Origin: Pyxicephalus adspersus
Taxonomy: Eukaryota > Chordata > Amphibia > Anura > Pyxicephalidae
Direction of reading: 5' to 3'
DNA: 64,000 bases
Assembly (NCBI RefSeq): GCF_032062135.1
Contig: NC_092861.1
Location: 138,529,845 to 138,593,844 of the forward strand
The position numbers and the translations under genes are program-made. The notes beneath the pieces were generated by a model. It saw only the letters and a program-made list of their open reading frames with translations. It had not been told where the DNA came from and did not search any database. Positions 12,347-25,594 of the stretch are shown one piece after another (position 1 is the stretch's first letter; each line of letters opens with the position of its first letter).

Positions 12347-14809
12347 CATTTGGGCCCTGTTCCTCCATAGCTGTACGCAGAGTTTTGTGTTGCCAATAAT
12401 TCTGGTATACGTTGCTTTGGAGCATGTCATCCTTTTAATGGGCTAGCCAACATAACACAATGCACAGAAAAGTCTTGCATGCTGCGATTTTGAAAAACAG
12501 CAATACATGGTGTATTGCAGTGCCTTCCCATATGTTGCATTGCCGTACACGTGAGAAGCCCTTTATAGATTCATGGAAATGCAGTGTGCAAACACGTGAA
12601 ATGCGTTGATGTTGGGCAACCTCCTGTTCATGTAATTGGCTTTCATTTTGAAGGAACCTGTCACCACAGACAGATCATTTGAACTGTATCTTTTTTTTTT
12701 TATATTGGTAATCTATGAACTGATTGTCTGCCTTCTTTGGAATATTCACCCTTGAAATCAAATTGCGGTCCCTGTTTTTGGTTTGGATTTCCCTATCTTC
12801 AGTTATGTCGGGAATCTGCGCTTCAGGCACGTCTCTGGCAGCCATTTTTGTCACATGTAAAGAAAAAACTGTCAGCGCAATGAATATTTGTGAGCTGTGG
12901 TTTCCCTTTGTCGGTGGCGGTTCTAGTACAGCATGTGCTTTCTGCAGGCCTTGGTTCTGTTCTTTCCACAGCTGTTGTGTGTCTGGGTTACCATGCGGAT
13001 CTGGAGTATTATAGTGATGAGTCACGGTTGTACCGCAAAGCTGTCTCTTTCCTGTGGATGCTTAAACCATTAGCAATCAAAGAAATCAGCAAGAGTCAGC
13101 ACTGGAGGAATGTGCACGGCCTTCCAGCTGATCACTTCTAAATAATACAAAACTGGAATTGGCAGCCTGGGATAAAATAGGTGAGTCACTCTCTAGGCTG
13201 TATTAAGATTTGAGTACTCATGCTGTAAACTTCACTATCTGACCTCTGACGAGTCCGACTTGCAGTAAGCTGCTTTACTTCTTCACATGGTGCAGAGCCG
13301 CACCATCGTATTGTATAACATTGAAGCCAAACCCGTAGTATAATTCATGTGATGCTGAAAGCTTAAGTACAGCCAAGCATCTACATACACAGATGAAATT
13401 CATTTAAGGAGCCTTTTTGTTACCTTTCAACAGATTTGAATTTCCGTCCATCCAGCTCTGAGGTCTACATAGCTGTGCTGCACAACATAGCCCTGTTTGG
13501 TGGGACAGAAGACCTGATTTTTCTCTGCTGTGGTTCAGTATCACTTACAGGGCTTGTCCCTATTCCATCTTGTGATTGGACAGTAAAAGAAGAAGTAGCA
13601 GACTGATAAGCTCTTGCATCCTATGAGTTCAGCTATTGGCAGCATATGAGCCGTGCAACTGATTTGCAGCTTGTGTTACTTCACCGGTGTCTTCAGTTCT
13701 AAACTTTGCTGTACTGGGACCACAAGATCTGTTTTTTATGAGTACACCTCTTGATAGTGAATGAGCAGCACAACTGATTCACTGTGCTACTTCTTTCTTT
13801 TCCATTCTAGACTTTGCTGTACAGGGATTTTAAGAGGCTAAATGCAAATAAGATTTAGGTACTTGCACGGATTGCATTAAAAAAACAAAATACATTATTT
13901 AATATTCAATAAGCTTGCCTTCTACTGCTTACCCTTTAAGCCTATGTGCGTTTAAGCTTGTGGATTTTTCTCTGTAGGATTTATTTTCCTTCTTTCGTAC
14001 CTGGTAATCTTGCCAGTGATGCATTCTCTTCTGCTTACTCTATTTACTCTTTTAGGGTGACACTGCTACCAGCTGGGATGTCTGTCACCCTAGTACGTCC
14101 ATTCTGACCCAACTCTTTAGTAACCACCCAAAAACAGATGGGTGGTCACTGAAAAGTTCCGGGTGGTGCGCCCGACTAAAAGGGACTGGGGGGGGAGGGA
14201 CACTGAGGCTGATGGTAGCCAATCAGTGCTTTTAGTCTAAATGTGGTAGTTGTAGTGCTTACAGAGTTGGTCACATGGACAAGATTAAATTTATTACTGT
14301 AAATAATAGGCAAATGTCCAGCCACCCTTTCAGATTTAGATTTGCATCTTAAGTATTTTGCTATTATATTTCATATAGAGATCAGTAAATTATCATTCTG
14401 CTGGTCACCTGTAGATTAGGGAATATATCTAGCAATTTTCCTATGCTGGCAGGAATTAAATACACAAAATAATGCAGGTCTGTAATTATTAATAAAACAT
14501 TTACTCTACTTATTTAAAAGCAAGCAGTGGCGTAGGTACCTGAGTTTGAAACTACTCAAGGTAAGTTCTGTGTGCTGACAAGGAACATACTGAATAGGGG
14601 GGAGGGCAGAATGAAAGAATCCCATCAGTTTCTAATTAGTGTCTTCACTGTCAAGACACAGATGGGGTAAAAGAAACCATGATAATTATGATGGAGAAAA
14701 TTTTGATGATTATTGCCTTGCCAGGCAGCATTGATGGACAGAAATCCATATATTTCTTTAGTTGTTTACACTATAAAGTTTATTGACCTTTTTTTTACTT
14801 TTCTTTCAG

Positions 14810-14978
14810 ATGTGCCAATTCACCAGTTTATCGTTCAAGGGAGATGGCAGCACGCGCCCTTGTTCCTTTCCTTCTGGCAGACGACATTCCTTGTACTGCA
14901 GTGGAATTAATAAAGAGCCTTCCAAATTCTAGCAGCCATCTTGTACGGCAGAACCACATCCATGGAGTACTGCTGCAA
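14810..14978 (+). CDS. THADA: THADA exon (internal; HEAT/ARM-repeat region)
   Basis: This is an internal coding exon of 169 bp. A pyrimidine-rich tract followed by CAG precedes it, and the donor GTAAGT starts at 14979. The first base completes a codon begun in the previous exon; 56 full codons follow from 14811, so the exon ends in phase 0. The translation contains SPVYRSREMAARALVPF and, near its end, RQNHIHGVLLQ, which I recognise as vertebrate THADA. THADA proteins are about 1,900-1,950 residues of HEAT/ARM-like repeats (DUF2428 family). From family knowledge, THADA is the metazoan counterpart of yeast Trm732, the partner of the FTSJ1/Trm7 methyltransferase in 2'-O-methylation of tRNA position 32. 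Fly Thada has been reported to bind SERCA and affect energy balance. The human gene is broken by translocations in thyroid adenomas. The middle of the exon (after ALVPF) appears more diverged from human than its two ends. The plus-strand frame starting with Met within this stretch is not an independent gene. Confidence 0.93.
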
Positions 14979-15355
14979 GTAAGTGCCGGCCTATCCCTTA
15001 ATGATTTTCCATCATCTGCTGGTGAGTCCAGGGGCTTTTACTTGCTCATATTCTTCTTTTTTTTTTTTTTTAAACCATAAAGTCTAAGCCTGTTTATCTT
15101 TAGAAAGGGAAGCAATTATCAAATGAACTTTTCAAGTTTGCACCTATAACATCCCTTGATTATATAGTTGTTTTTCATTTTCTTAATTTGCACTCTGTGT
15201 TGAAATATTTGCAGCAAAACGGTCATTATCTTACCTATAGTGAAACTCTGGACTAGACCATGGACCATGAAATGTGCCAAGGGAATCCATAACCCTGAAA
15301 TACTGTAAAGTAAAGTTTCTGACATTGGTGAAAAAGAATATATTTTGTCTATGTG

Positions 15356-15360
<5 letters not shown>

Positions 15361-15415
<55 letters not shown>
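15361..15415. repeat. CA dinucleotide microsatellite (about 27 units)
   Basis: An uninterrupted AC run followed by a short TATACA stretch, 383 bp downstream of the THADA exon ending at 14978. The open frames rich in His/Thr or Cys/Val over it are artefacts. Confidence 0.97.
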
Positions 15416-15421
<6 letters not shown>

Positions 15422-16117
15422 TATACAGTACTTTGAATTTGGCCACCTTAGATTTTGCATACACCAGGCAATTCTCTTGCTGGTGAAAATACTCCTCATG
15501 CATCAGCTGTTCTCCTGCCTCGATATTAGCATACTGGTGAGTTTCATACTTATCTCTGTACCACAATACAAAGAAACTTTTCAAATGATCATTCCATGGC
15601 ATTCTTCAAAGCTTCTGTGGCAGGAGACATCTTCCAGCAGCAATCTGGTAGAAAAGAACTCATTTTGCCAGTGCCATTAGTATGACACGGAGAGTGTCAG
15701 CAGGAATAGATAACGTTACCTTCTCAGTAACAAATGTTTTTACTCAGGTGTATATTTTACTAGCCTTTGTAGTGTAAAATTTATATGTAATAAAACACAC
15801 AGTTCCTCAAGACATATATGAAACACCCTTTAGATCAGTTCTATATTCTCCAGAAGTCATGGGAATCCATTTGAAATTTAAAATCTGCAAAATGTGCTGT
15901 GGCCATGGTTGCATGGTGGCTTTTTTTATACAGCTGTAAAAGATCAAAGCTAGATGTTAGTTGTACAAAAAAAGAAAAGGAACCCTCTCTGGGTTCATAA
16001 TATACACTGCAGTGATTTTTAGCAACATTATTGCAAACATATACCTGCTGCTGTTCGGTTACAACATTCTTTCCTTCTCATTGTGTACTAAGAGGGTCTG
16101 CTTGATATAATATTATT

Positions 16118-16205
16118 ACAAAAATTATTACTTTATTTATAAAGCACCAACATATGAAGCAGAGCTGTACATCAAATAGGGGTTGTAAATGACAGACAAA
16201 CGTGC
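16118..16205 (-). mobile_element. L2-like LINE tail, degraded
   Basis: Contains TTTATAAAGCACCAACATAT, AGCTGTACATCAAATAGGGG and AAATGACAGAC, an aged version of the tail seen at 32940-33000. Confidence 0.65.
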
Positions 16206-16578
16206 ATGGATAAGCATATGTCCTTCCTCAGACCACAAAAATGAAAAAAGAAATGAAAAGTGAGCCTCCAAAGATCTTTTTTCTATGCCATCAGCTGTTT
16301 AGTTTAGCCGTTTAGTAACATAAACTTACCTTTACCCTTGTGGCCCATGGCTGCATTATTACAGCCCTGTTATCTTGAATGTGCTGCTGCTGCTGCATGA
16401 GGCATCCAAAAATGGACATGCATCTTTATTTCACATGTTTGCCACGTGTGCTGTGGTATATCACAATTTGGGTACATTGTCTCCTGCTGTATTAGTGGTT
16501 TAGGATACCATTCCAAATGAATAGTGGAATTCATCACTGTACAGTCTCTGTGTTAATAATGCACAAAGCTTAGATCTA

Positions 16579-16913
16579 AGCATGGTGGCTCAGAGGTTAG
16601 CCTTTGCAGCATTAGGCCCTATGTTCAAATCAAGACCAGGAAACCTTTGGAGTATGCAAGTTCTCTCCGTGTTTGTGTAGGTTTCCCCAGGTACGCCGGT
16701 TTCCTCTCACATCCCAAAAACATGCAGTTAGGTAATTGGTTCCCTCCCAAAATTGATCCTAAACTGTAATAATGACATGACTATGGTAGGGACATTAGAT
16801 TGTACGCTTCTTTTAGGGACAGTTACTGACATGACTATGGACTTTGTAAAGCTCTGCGTAATATGTTGGCGCTATATGAATACTGTGTACTAATAATAAT
16901 AATAATAATAAAT
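16579..16913 (+). mobile_element. tRNA-derived SINE, near full length
   Basis: Head GGTGGCTCAGAGGTTAG resembles a tRNA A box and TGTTCAAATCAAG a worn B box. A middle section with TTTCCTCTCACATCCCAAAA and a tail GGCGCTATATGAATAC plus an AAT microsatellite follow. The tail resembles that of the L2-like LINE, as expected for a SINE mobilised by that LINE. Confidence 0.82.
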
Positions 16914-17593
16914 AGGTGTTAAGTGGGTTTACATATATAAGCAATCAAAGAGTCACTACAATAAAAAAGCAGTTTTGAGAAGCAATAGTGAGAACCAAAA
17001 CAATTACTATCTGTAAGAATAGTTTTGAGTTTATTCTTTACTAGTATTTATGTTGTAAAAAAATTAAAGTAAAAATTAAATTAAAGTATGTTATATCACA
17101 ATTTTTTTTCCCTGAGGGTTTTTTCTCTTGTTTAGAGTTACTGGTCCTTTAATTTGATCTCTGCTTTGGTGTAAGTGATCCTTTCAGGAACTGTATATGA
17201 AATCCTTTAGTGTTCTCTAATGTAAGCACCACATGCTGAGGACTTTACAGATCTCATCTGCGTGACTTTTTGGTCTTTACTGTGGGCAGCGTACCATAGT
17301 GGGAAGGGCTTATTTCCCAGCTCTGGATATCTCTCTGTTCTTAACCAGGGCTGCTTTTGCTGAAATCAGCTTTTCTTCCAAACAGTAAAAAAATTTGAAA
17401 ATCACTTTTCCATATGATGGAGTCGTGCAATGTATCACTGAGTAAGCTTTCCTCATCCCAGTTTTCTAATGCCATCAGCATCTGTGTCTGATGTGGAAGC
17501 TGCATTTGTCCTCCTTTCACTTTTTCTTTTGTCTTTCTGGGGTTTTTACTTTCCTATTTGCATTTTATGCCTTAATTGATAATTGTTTTCATC

Positions 17594-17920
17594 CAGTATT
17601 TATATAGTTCTGACATAATATGCAGCACAAGTCCATAGTCATGTAGCTGACTGTCACTAGCTGTCCCTCAAAGTGGCTCACAATCTAAAGTCCCTATTAC
17701 AGTCATATGTCATTAACACTGTCTAAGGTCAATTTGGGGGAAGATAACCTAATTGCATGTTTTGTGGAATGTGGGAGGAATCCGGTGTACCCGGAGAAAA
17801 CCCATGCAAACACAGCGAGAACCTGCAAACTCCATGCAGATAGTGGCCTGGTCAATATTCAAACCTGTGACCTAGTGCTGCAAAGGCCAAAGTGCTAACC
17901 ACTGAGCCACCGTGCTGCCC
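17594..17920 (-). mobile_element. tRNA-derived SINE, near full length
   Basis: Inverse of the SINE at 16579. The tail is at the left (CAGTATTTATATAG) and the tRNA-like head at the right (complement of CTAACCACTGAGCCACC). The plus-strand open frame across it (17707-17898) recurs over the SINE at 54896 and is a repeat artefact. Confidence 0.82.
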
Positions 17921-20900
17921 AATCTGAGCACATGCTTTATAATTCAGGGCAGGGAGGGGTGTTATCCTGTACGGTTGGGCCTAGCATATGTGAGCAGAGA
18001 CTGGACAAACCCTCTGACACTGAATATAAAGGTCCCAAAGAATAACTAACCTTGTTTGAATAACAAGAAATTCTCTACCCTAAATCCACCATCCAGGTTA
18101 TTTGCTAGTGTTGGTTCCTGGAGCAAGGAGCTGCTATTTCAGCACTGAAGATGTTCCTGGATCAACCAGTCCCCTACAGTCCTTCAACTGACACTAATGC
18201 TGCAAACTCCACTTCTCACAACTGGAGAGCGAATATGAAGTGTTCACGTTACGTAGATAGCAAGGGATTAGGATGACTTTAAAACTTGTATATTTTTGAT
18301 CACTAATTACGAACATGACCAATCTTTAAGCCTCAACCAAAAAGAAGAAATGTTTCTTATGATTGGTCTGCTGCTGAATTCCCTTCTAATACAATCATTT
18401 TATCAGATGGAAAGCTTGCCTGTGTATAGCAGCCCTAAAATATGGCCCGACACAAAGAAATACCTGAAACTGTTACAATTACACATAACATAACATACAT
18501 ACACATGAGTAAATATATTTGTTGCTATGCCTACGTTTACTCTAATATGTATGCATTCACTGAAATATTCACTGTACATTTCCTTGAAAGAAAAACAAAA
18601 ACAAAGATGTTGCAGCCTTGATCATCCAGGTTGACACCACACAGGAAAAGCTTGTTTTTTGAGTTCCTATAAACAGACAGGTCAGACAGGCCTAGCATTG
18701 AGAAACATTTGACTTAGAATGAAGGCAGATACTGTAATCATTATCTGCTGCTCTAGGGGCTTCTTCTTTTGGCATTTTGTCTAATACATAAAAAGGCATT
18801 TTTGGACCAGGTGCTTTACCAGATTTTGTTGATGGCATTACAAGAAATTTCAGGTTTTAACTAGCTATTTTGGGCGTATGTCCTTTTGTTAAGCAAATAT
18901 TGACTTGATGAAACATTGTGTATTTATTTTCAGTTGTTATTGCACTCATTTTCATTATGATCTCATTTATATAGGCTTTCATATTATATTTTGTTGCTTC
19001 CAATTTCACTGCTCAATATGAGCTTCTCATAGTGTATTAAAAGCATGAATGGGTCAGATAGAGCCAGCCATTTAGCAAGCTTTGTACACCACCACGCTGG
19101 CCTCTTTCGACATCCATGTCCTGCCTGCATTTTATAGAAACGCACAAACCCATTGACAGTATCACATAGATCTTGCTGTTGAACCTGCCCTACCATACAG
19201 AGATAGTTGGCTAAAACTCATTCATATATGGGTTCACTATTAGGTCTGTTTGGTTTATAAAAAGGACACTTTTTTTATTTGAAAGAAAAATTAATATCAG
19301 AACTACAGCTGAACTGCATTGCTTTTTATTTTAGGCGAGTCATGAGGAATCACATTCTGTTTTGCACAAGTGTCCTGTGGGATTTATCTTCATCCATATT
19401 ATATAATACAGCTTTGTTGCTCTGAAAACGGCAAGATTGTTGAACATTCTAGTCATATTAAACCCCCTGGGCTCTACAGCACAAAAATCTTTGTAGTCCC
19501 CAGTTTCTTTAACAAGAATCTACTACCTCCTAACTAAACAAAAGTTTCTGTTTCAAATCTTGAAAACAGTGAAAAGATGAGAAACCAAATTGCAAGAATT
19601 TAAACATGTGATTTGATAACAGAGATTCTTCTAGCAATTCTTGTTCCCTGTATGGTCCAGGGCACTAAGCTACTAGCTGTCAACACAAATAGCTGACCTT
19701 TGGCCTTCTCATTCCACAAACATACTGTTTATGTGATATGTCTGCAACAACAAATAGCTTGTTGCATCTGTAGCTGGCTGTTATTTCTGCTCTTAAAGAG
19801 ATCCTACCAGTCCATTCATTAAAAAAAAAAACATGCTTCCCATGCAAAGGTAATGTTTTCTAGGCATGTAATTAACCCCTAAAATTTTGACTTTTGTAGA
19901 CATTTAAAAGCTCTGAAACTGCTGCTAGTTGCCACCATTTTGGTGTGATGTCAGTAGCCCCAACAAACTTCGTTATCATTCAAACAATACTCTTTGGTGT
20001 TTTTCTTAGACATTTAAACCCCTCACATGCTAGGGTAAAATAGGAGTACTAAGTGTAGCTGACTTAATTGTGGCCAGATGTGATTATGGGCTTTTTGGAG
20101 ACAAGAAATGTCCGATACATCACCAGCACTTCTGGAGGTAACTTTGGAAGGCGATAGGTTGCAAATCCATCTCTTCTAGGCTAATCAGTGTTGTCCGAAG
20201 CCAAGGTCACTAGAGCTGGATTTATGGAGTGACTAGAGAGAAAGATGTCATCAAATAGGGCTGACTACTAGTAAAATCTCTTGTGTAAGGACAGGATAAT
20301 TTACTATGTTGGGTAAGTGCAGGGTTGCGGAGGGTGCAGCTACTTCCTGGGTCCATAGAGTCATGCAACCCAAGCTTAACCTCAGATAACCCTTTATTTA
20401 CCAGTTTATTTTTCTTTTCATCACCTTTTATTAATCTCATCTGCTAGTATGTTTAAAAAAAGACAAACAAAATGGACAATGCAGCCTAAGATTTCTCTTT
20501 TAATAGCTATACAGGACAGTTCTGGTGAATTTGGGTGCCAGTCTCCAAGGGCTTGTCTGTAAGCAAATTTCTTGGTGTCTACTTTTTAAAGGGTCGTGGG
20601 GTCTTTTGGTAATCTTATAATTCTAAGGAGCAGGATTTTTGAGGAATACTGTGAACATGCACATTTGGATCACCCAAACAACAAAGATATGCCATAATAT
20701 GAGTTCTTCTACGTTCCCTAATATCATTGTAAACAGGTAGCTAATTGCTTTACCTCTTTTGGCTGATGGTATGTAGGATTTGATTCAGTTTATTTAGCTG
20801 AAGTCTTTGTATTTAAAATAACTAAAATCCAAGGGGCTTGCAATTGACAAGTAAAGTTGGGTAGGAAAGGAATGATATTTGTTGTCTAATTAAATCAAAG

Positions 20901-22877
20901 TGAGCAAATTCAGTACACTTGACAACCAAGTATCCTGAATAACTGTGCTGGGTGGAAGGTAAGGCTTCAGTTCAGGTTTAAAATTTGCACAATCCCCTCT
21001 TACTAACTTCTGAAATCTTTGCTACGTACATAGAGATTAGTCATGATTTCTGTTTGTTTTCTGCTGTGTTTGAATTTGGCAAAGCACGTTGTAGAAGATC
21101 ATCAGCAAGCCAATAAGATACTGTTTCTGCTTTATGTCAGCTTGGCGTGGAGGGCAAGTTTAGGTGTGCAGACATTTGTAAGTGGCTGCAGAGTGTTGGT
21201 AAGCAGAGCTGTGAAATCTAGCACAGTCAACATGGAGCAGATTTAGCCTTAATAAGACATGTGCATAGTAGGGCTTTAATTTGAGGCCTGTTTACATGGT
21301 GCAGAGTGTTAATAGAGAAGCCAATTACTGTAAGTAAAATCTGATTAATCGATTTACCATACCTATTTTGACATGGCCATTTAGGTTATGCCACAAAGCT
21401 AAGATGTATGGTAATGTTATTAGGGCAGCCAGGCTACAGCCATTTATGGTGCACGACTTGAAGGATAAAAACGTTTGCATAGACAGAATGTCCTCCCAAC
21501 CAAGAAAATGGCAGACAATGTGTCAGCAACTTCTCGATCAAACTAATACTGTAGCTACAGCCAGCTGTACAAAGGCTGAAGTACTTTTGCAGAACATACT
21601 TATTCATCTTGCTTTAGTGGCACAAATCCCTGAAAGAATGATATACTATACCAATATGATTTAATCTCCAAACCAAAATTTAAACACTTTATATTCACTC
21701 CATCGACCATTTGTTCTAGTTTTCTTCCCTGTGGTAGCCGGCCTCTTTCCCTTGGCAGTCCATTACACAGTTAACAGAGTCTAGCTGCCAGTGTCTAATG
21801 TTTATATTATTAAGTGCAATAAAATGTCCTGTGTTTATTTTAGATCAGGATAGCTGGAATAGAATCTGTAGGGGAGATTTAACACTGCACAGAAGGAGGA
21901 TTTTATTTCTGTCTCTTTCAGCTGGAAAAGCAGCTTGCAGAACTTTGAAATAAACACAAAAAGTAACCATAAATATCTGGGAGAGAAAAATAAGGTTAAA
22001 AAAACTCTTCATTTAAAGAACTGGAGAAGATCTTGATCTAAAGTCGACTGCTAATAACAATAAACAGCAACAGTATAATTAAAACAAGGTACTATTTCCT
22101 GTTAAAAAGCTGTGTTTGAGCTCACGTGAAGTCATGTGTACAAGAGAAGACAGCAAGAAACATGTACACACAACTAGGAACACTCATATAACAACACAGG
22201 CTGGGATGTATATGATTTTGTCATACCTGGGCCTGCATCCTAATCTAGGAAGTGGACGATGCATGCACACAACTGTAACCTGTCTGGCATGATAAGGGTG
22301 AGTACTGTGATCTCTGCAAATGTTACACATAACTACATACATGCACCCAATGTGAAAATGATCAATTTACCATTACCAATTTCATTACCAATGTTTAAAC
22401 TTGGTGCAAAGACCAGTTAGGCAGGCTATTTAAAGAGCAAATCCATCCATTGAGAATGGCTCTTGATGGCAGTATTGATCTTCTGATAGTTGTAGGCACA
22501 ACAAAATCCCACAGTGTAATGCCAATGCCTCTTAGTCCTTTAGACACTAGAATTGCATTGTGCAGTGAGGGAGATATGGTTTGGGTGGATGAGAAAGTTA
22601 CCATCACTTTCACAAAGGCACGTATTGCATTTATTATGGTTTAGGGGTCCCCTGTGGTGCCAAAAGAAAAAATTGGAAAACTCGTGCTTTAGGCTTTCTT
22701 TGTCTTGACAGAGCTGTCAGATATAGGAGGAGTCACTGCTATAACCAAGAAATACTTCTAGCAAGTACACTATCCTTGTATCAAAATAAGTTTTTGAGTT
22801 GCCACAGTGGCAGATCTTCAGTGTTTTGAAACCTATGCAAAGCCCCCCTTGTCATGGTAGAAAGTTGATCCACTTGA

Positions 22878-23001
22878 TTTATTATTATTATTATTATTAT
22901 TATTATACAGTATTTATATAGCGCCATCATATTATGCAGCGCTGTACAAAGTCCATAGCCATGTCACTAACTGTTCCTCAAAGGGGCTCACAATCCAATG
23001 T
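22878..23001 (-). mobile_element. tRNA-derived SINE, tail portion, cut by the assembly gap
   Basis: A TTA/TAT microsatellite, then TTTATATAGCGCCATCATAT and AAGGGGCTCACAATCCAATG. The head would lie in the run of N that starts at 23002. Confidence 0.78.
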
Positions 23002-23876
23002 NNNNNNNNNNNNNNNNNNNNNNNNNNNNNNNNNNNNNNNNNNNNNNNNNNNNNNNNNNNNNNNNNNNNNNNNNNNNNNNNNNNNNNNNNNNNNNNNNNN
23101 NNNNNNNNNNNNNNNNNNNNNNNNNNNNNNNNNNNNNNNNNNNNNNNNNNNNNNNNNNNNNNNNNNNNNNNNNNNNNNNNNNNNNNNNNNNNNNNNNNNN
23201 NNNNNNNNNNNNNNNNNNNNNNNNNNNNNNNNNNNNNNNNNNNNNNNNNNNNNNNNNNNNNNNNNNNNNNNNNNNNNNNNNNNNNNNNNNNNNNNNNNNN
23301 NNNNNNNNNNNNNNNNNNNNNNNNNNNNNNNNNNNNNNNNNNNNNNNNNNNNNNNNNNNNNNNNNNNNNNNNNNNNNNNNNNNNNNNNNNNNNNNNNNNN
23401 NNNNNNNNNNNNNNNNNNNNNNNNNNNNNNNNNNNNNNNNNNNNNNNNNNNNNNNNNNNNNNNNNNNNNNNNNNNNNNNNNNNNNNNNNNNNNNNNNNNN
23501 NNNNNNNNNNNNNNNNNNNNNNNNNNNNNNNNNNNNNNNNNNNNNNNNNNNNNNNNNNNNNNNNNNNNNNNNNNNNNNNNNNNNNNNNNNNNNNNNNNNN
23601 NNNNNNNNNNNNNNNNNNNNNNNNNNNNNNNNNNNNNNNNNNNNNNNNNNNNNNNNNNNNNNNNNNNNNNNNNNNNNNNNNNNNNNNNNNNNNNNNNNNN
23701 NNNNNNNNNNNNNNNNNNNNNNNNNNNNNNNNNNNNNNNNNNNNNNNNNNNNNNNNNNNNNNNNNNNNNNNNNNNNNNNNNNNNNNNNNNNNNNNNNNNN
23801 NNNNNNNNNNNNNNNNNNNNNNNNNNNNNNNNNNNNNNNNNNNNNNNNNNNNNNNNNNNNNNNNNNNNNNNNNNNN
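23002..23876. other. Assembly gap (875 N)
   Basis: A run of unspecified bases. Its true size is unknown. The long open frames that appear to cross it are artefacts. Confidence 0.99.
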
Positions 23877-24778
23877 TGTGAATGTGTTGGTCACAGTAAT
23901 TTTGTTTTGGATAAAAAAGGTTTTTGTAGACTCTACTCCATTTACAGATGGACACTTTTCTTTGAAGTTTCTTATCTTTGAGAATTATTTGCTTGGATCC
24001 CATTAGTAAAGGATAGTTTAGTAAATTCTAAAAATATAAATGATAGAGTTCTATAAAATGTTTAATAACACAAAATCTTTCCCAGTGGCCCACTTCATTG
24101 ATCTCTTGCAATAAGATGTGACGGTGTTGGGCACTTCTGATGGGATGATCTGGATTAACAAATCTCAAGAGCTAAGGGCTGTGAAGCTGAATGTCAATGT
24201 GACTTTTTCACACTCGTCATTTTCAATTTTCTCATAATTTAGGCTCAGAAATTTAAGCTTGGTATTTTCTTTTCTAGACAGGGGAAAAAAACAAGAAAAG
24301 TGAATGAAACCAAAGTGATCCTTAAATTAAAATTCTCATCCCCCCCCCCCTTGGCATTTAAAAATAAGCGACTTCAAGGTATTGTGTGATATTTCCTGGA
24401 ACCACTTCTATTTATTTGTTTTAAATAAAAAGGTCTAAGTGTGTGTGGATGAGAGGACTGATTTTACCTTCTGCTGCCAGATTTTTTTTTTTTTGGGTTT
24501 ATACAAGCGTGGAGGAGTGTTTTCCTTTTTGGCTTTGATCTAACTTCTCTGCCTGTATGCAGTGGGGGTATTAGTGAATTCTTTCTGATATGCTGCTTAT
24601 TGGTTGATAAATGGATGCAGGGGAGTCATTGAGCTGGAGGGAGTTAGAGGCATCTTGTGCATTTAAAAATAACCACCCAAAAAATGAAAGCTTCAGGGTC
24701 TGTTTACATAGATACAGGCATACCTTGAGCTGTTAAAGCCGAAATGTAGGATGAGTATTATCTAACTGCTAATAATTT

Positions 24779-24897
24779 AGGCATTAGATTGTGAACTCCT
24801 TTGAATGATTGACATGACTATGGACGTTGTAAAGTGCTGCTTTATATGTTGGGGCTATATAAATACTGTGTCATAGTAATAATAATATTATTACAAT
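24779..24897 (+). mobile_element. SINE tail fragment
   Basis: GCATTAGATTGTGAACTCC, TGACATGACTATGGAC and GGGGCTATATAAATACTGTG followed by AATAAT match the 3' third of the tRNA-derived SINE. The head is absent. Confidence 0.75.
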
Positions 24898-25594
24898 AAT
24901 TTAAAAAAATATATAATATTACCTGATCCTGCTATATGACTACATAAATGTATACCAGCTCTTATATTTAGCTTTACATTATTTACAGTTATTATTGGAC
25001 AGAGAATATGGTGCAGTGGATCAATCTAGTAACATTCTGAAACTTCATATAAAAAATTCTTTTTTTAAATTTCGTGCAATCGTCCTGCCTCACCTTTTGA
25101 ACAGATTAGAGGAGATCTCATGTTAGTTTGTTCTGATGAATGACAGTACTGACACTTGCTTAGCACTGCCTCGGGCAACTCTGCTGCTGAGCTGAGCTGG
25201 GAGCGTGCCAATCTAAATTCAAGATAAAAAAATGCTATGTTGGGATGACAGATCTCTAAATATCTTACCGTTTATAAATACCCAGGGTGAAATGTATACC
25301 AGAATAAGTTCAGTCCCACAAGAAGGTTATGCTGTCTCTAACAGGAACCCTGCCATACGCACTGTGTTGCAGATCTCACATTTAAAGAGAAAGTGTTATT
25401 TTTTTGTGTGTACTCCAGTTTCCTGAAATAAATGTGTAATTTGTTTTTTTTTTTTTTCCCCCACACTTTACCTGCCCATTTTTCCATTGATAAAATAGGA
25501 CTCCAAGATATGCATTTTAAGTAGAAGCCACCAACATATTGTTTTGTTTGTGTTGGTGTAGAGGCCTGTTGTTAGAGGTTGCCCTACAGGATTC

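Larger units (their letters stand above)
1..14809 (+). other. THADA: THADA intron, 3' portion (upstream of first exon in window)
   Basis: This is intronic sequence leading to the acceptor at 14808-14809. The preceding exon should encode the peptide just upstream of SPVYRSREM and end in phase 2. I read all frames and saw no convincing match, so it probably lies to the left of the window. The contents are repeats at 2305-2585, 3734-4567, 8969-9261, 9738-9900, 11922-11993 and 12069-12346. The rest (notably 1-2300, 4576-8960, 9905-10140, 10800-11900 and 13150-14800) is AT-rich non-coding DNA in which I see no gene. The short open frames there have no recognisable similarity to proteins. Confidence 0.8.

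Noticed and set aside
12675..13025. Overlapping open frames on both strands, about 116 codons minus and 96 plus
   Set aside because: No recognisable domain, and no splice or promoter context. The flank has a GGAACCTGTCAC motif similar to sequence at 27047, suggesting a repeat rather than a gene.
14120..14190. Short inverted CCACCCA/TGGGTGG near 14130
   Set aside because: Only 7-bp arms with no flanking duplication; similar to the ends of the TTAA element but too short to claim a copy.
14713..15080. Stand-alone plus-strand open frames starting with Met around the THADA exon
   Set aside because: These are read-throughs of the exon into intron. The true coding unit is the spliced exon 14810-14978 in the frame that gives REMAARALVPF.
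15231..15680. Open frames rich in Thr-His or Cys-Val repeats
   Set aside because: Translations of the CA microsatellite.
16579..16640. Possible functional tRNA gene
   Set aside because: Only A- and B-box-like elements of a SINE head; no cloverleaf with intact acceptor and anticodon stems can be drawn.
17707..17898. Open frame with a similar partner at 55018-55212
   Set aside because: Both are the same region of two SINE copies, so the similarity is between repeats, not paralogous genes.
22932..24003. Open frames of over 300 codons on both strands
   Set aside because: They run through the 875-base N gap and are artefacts of unspecified bases.
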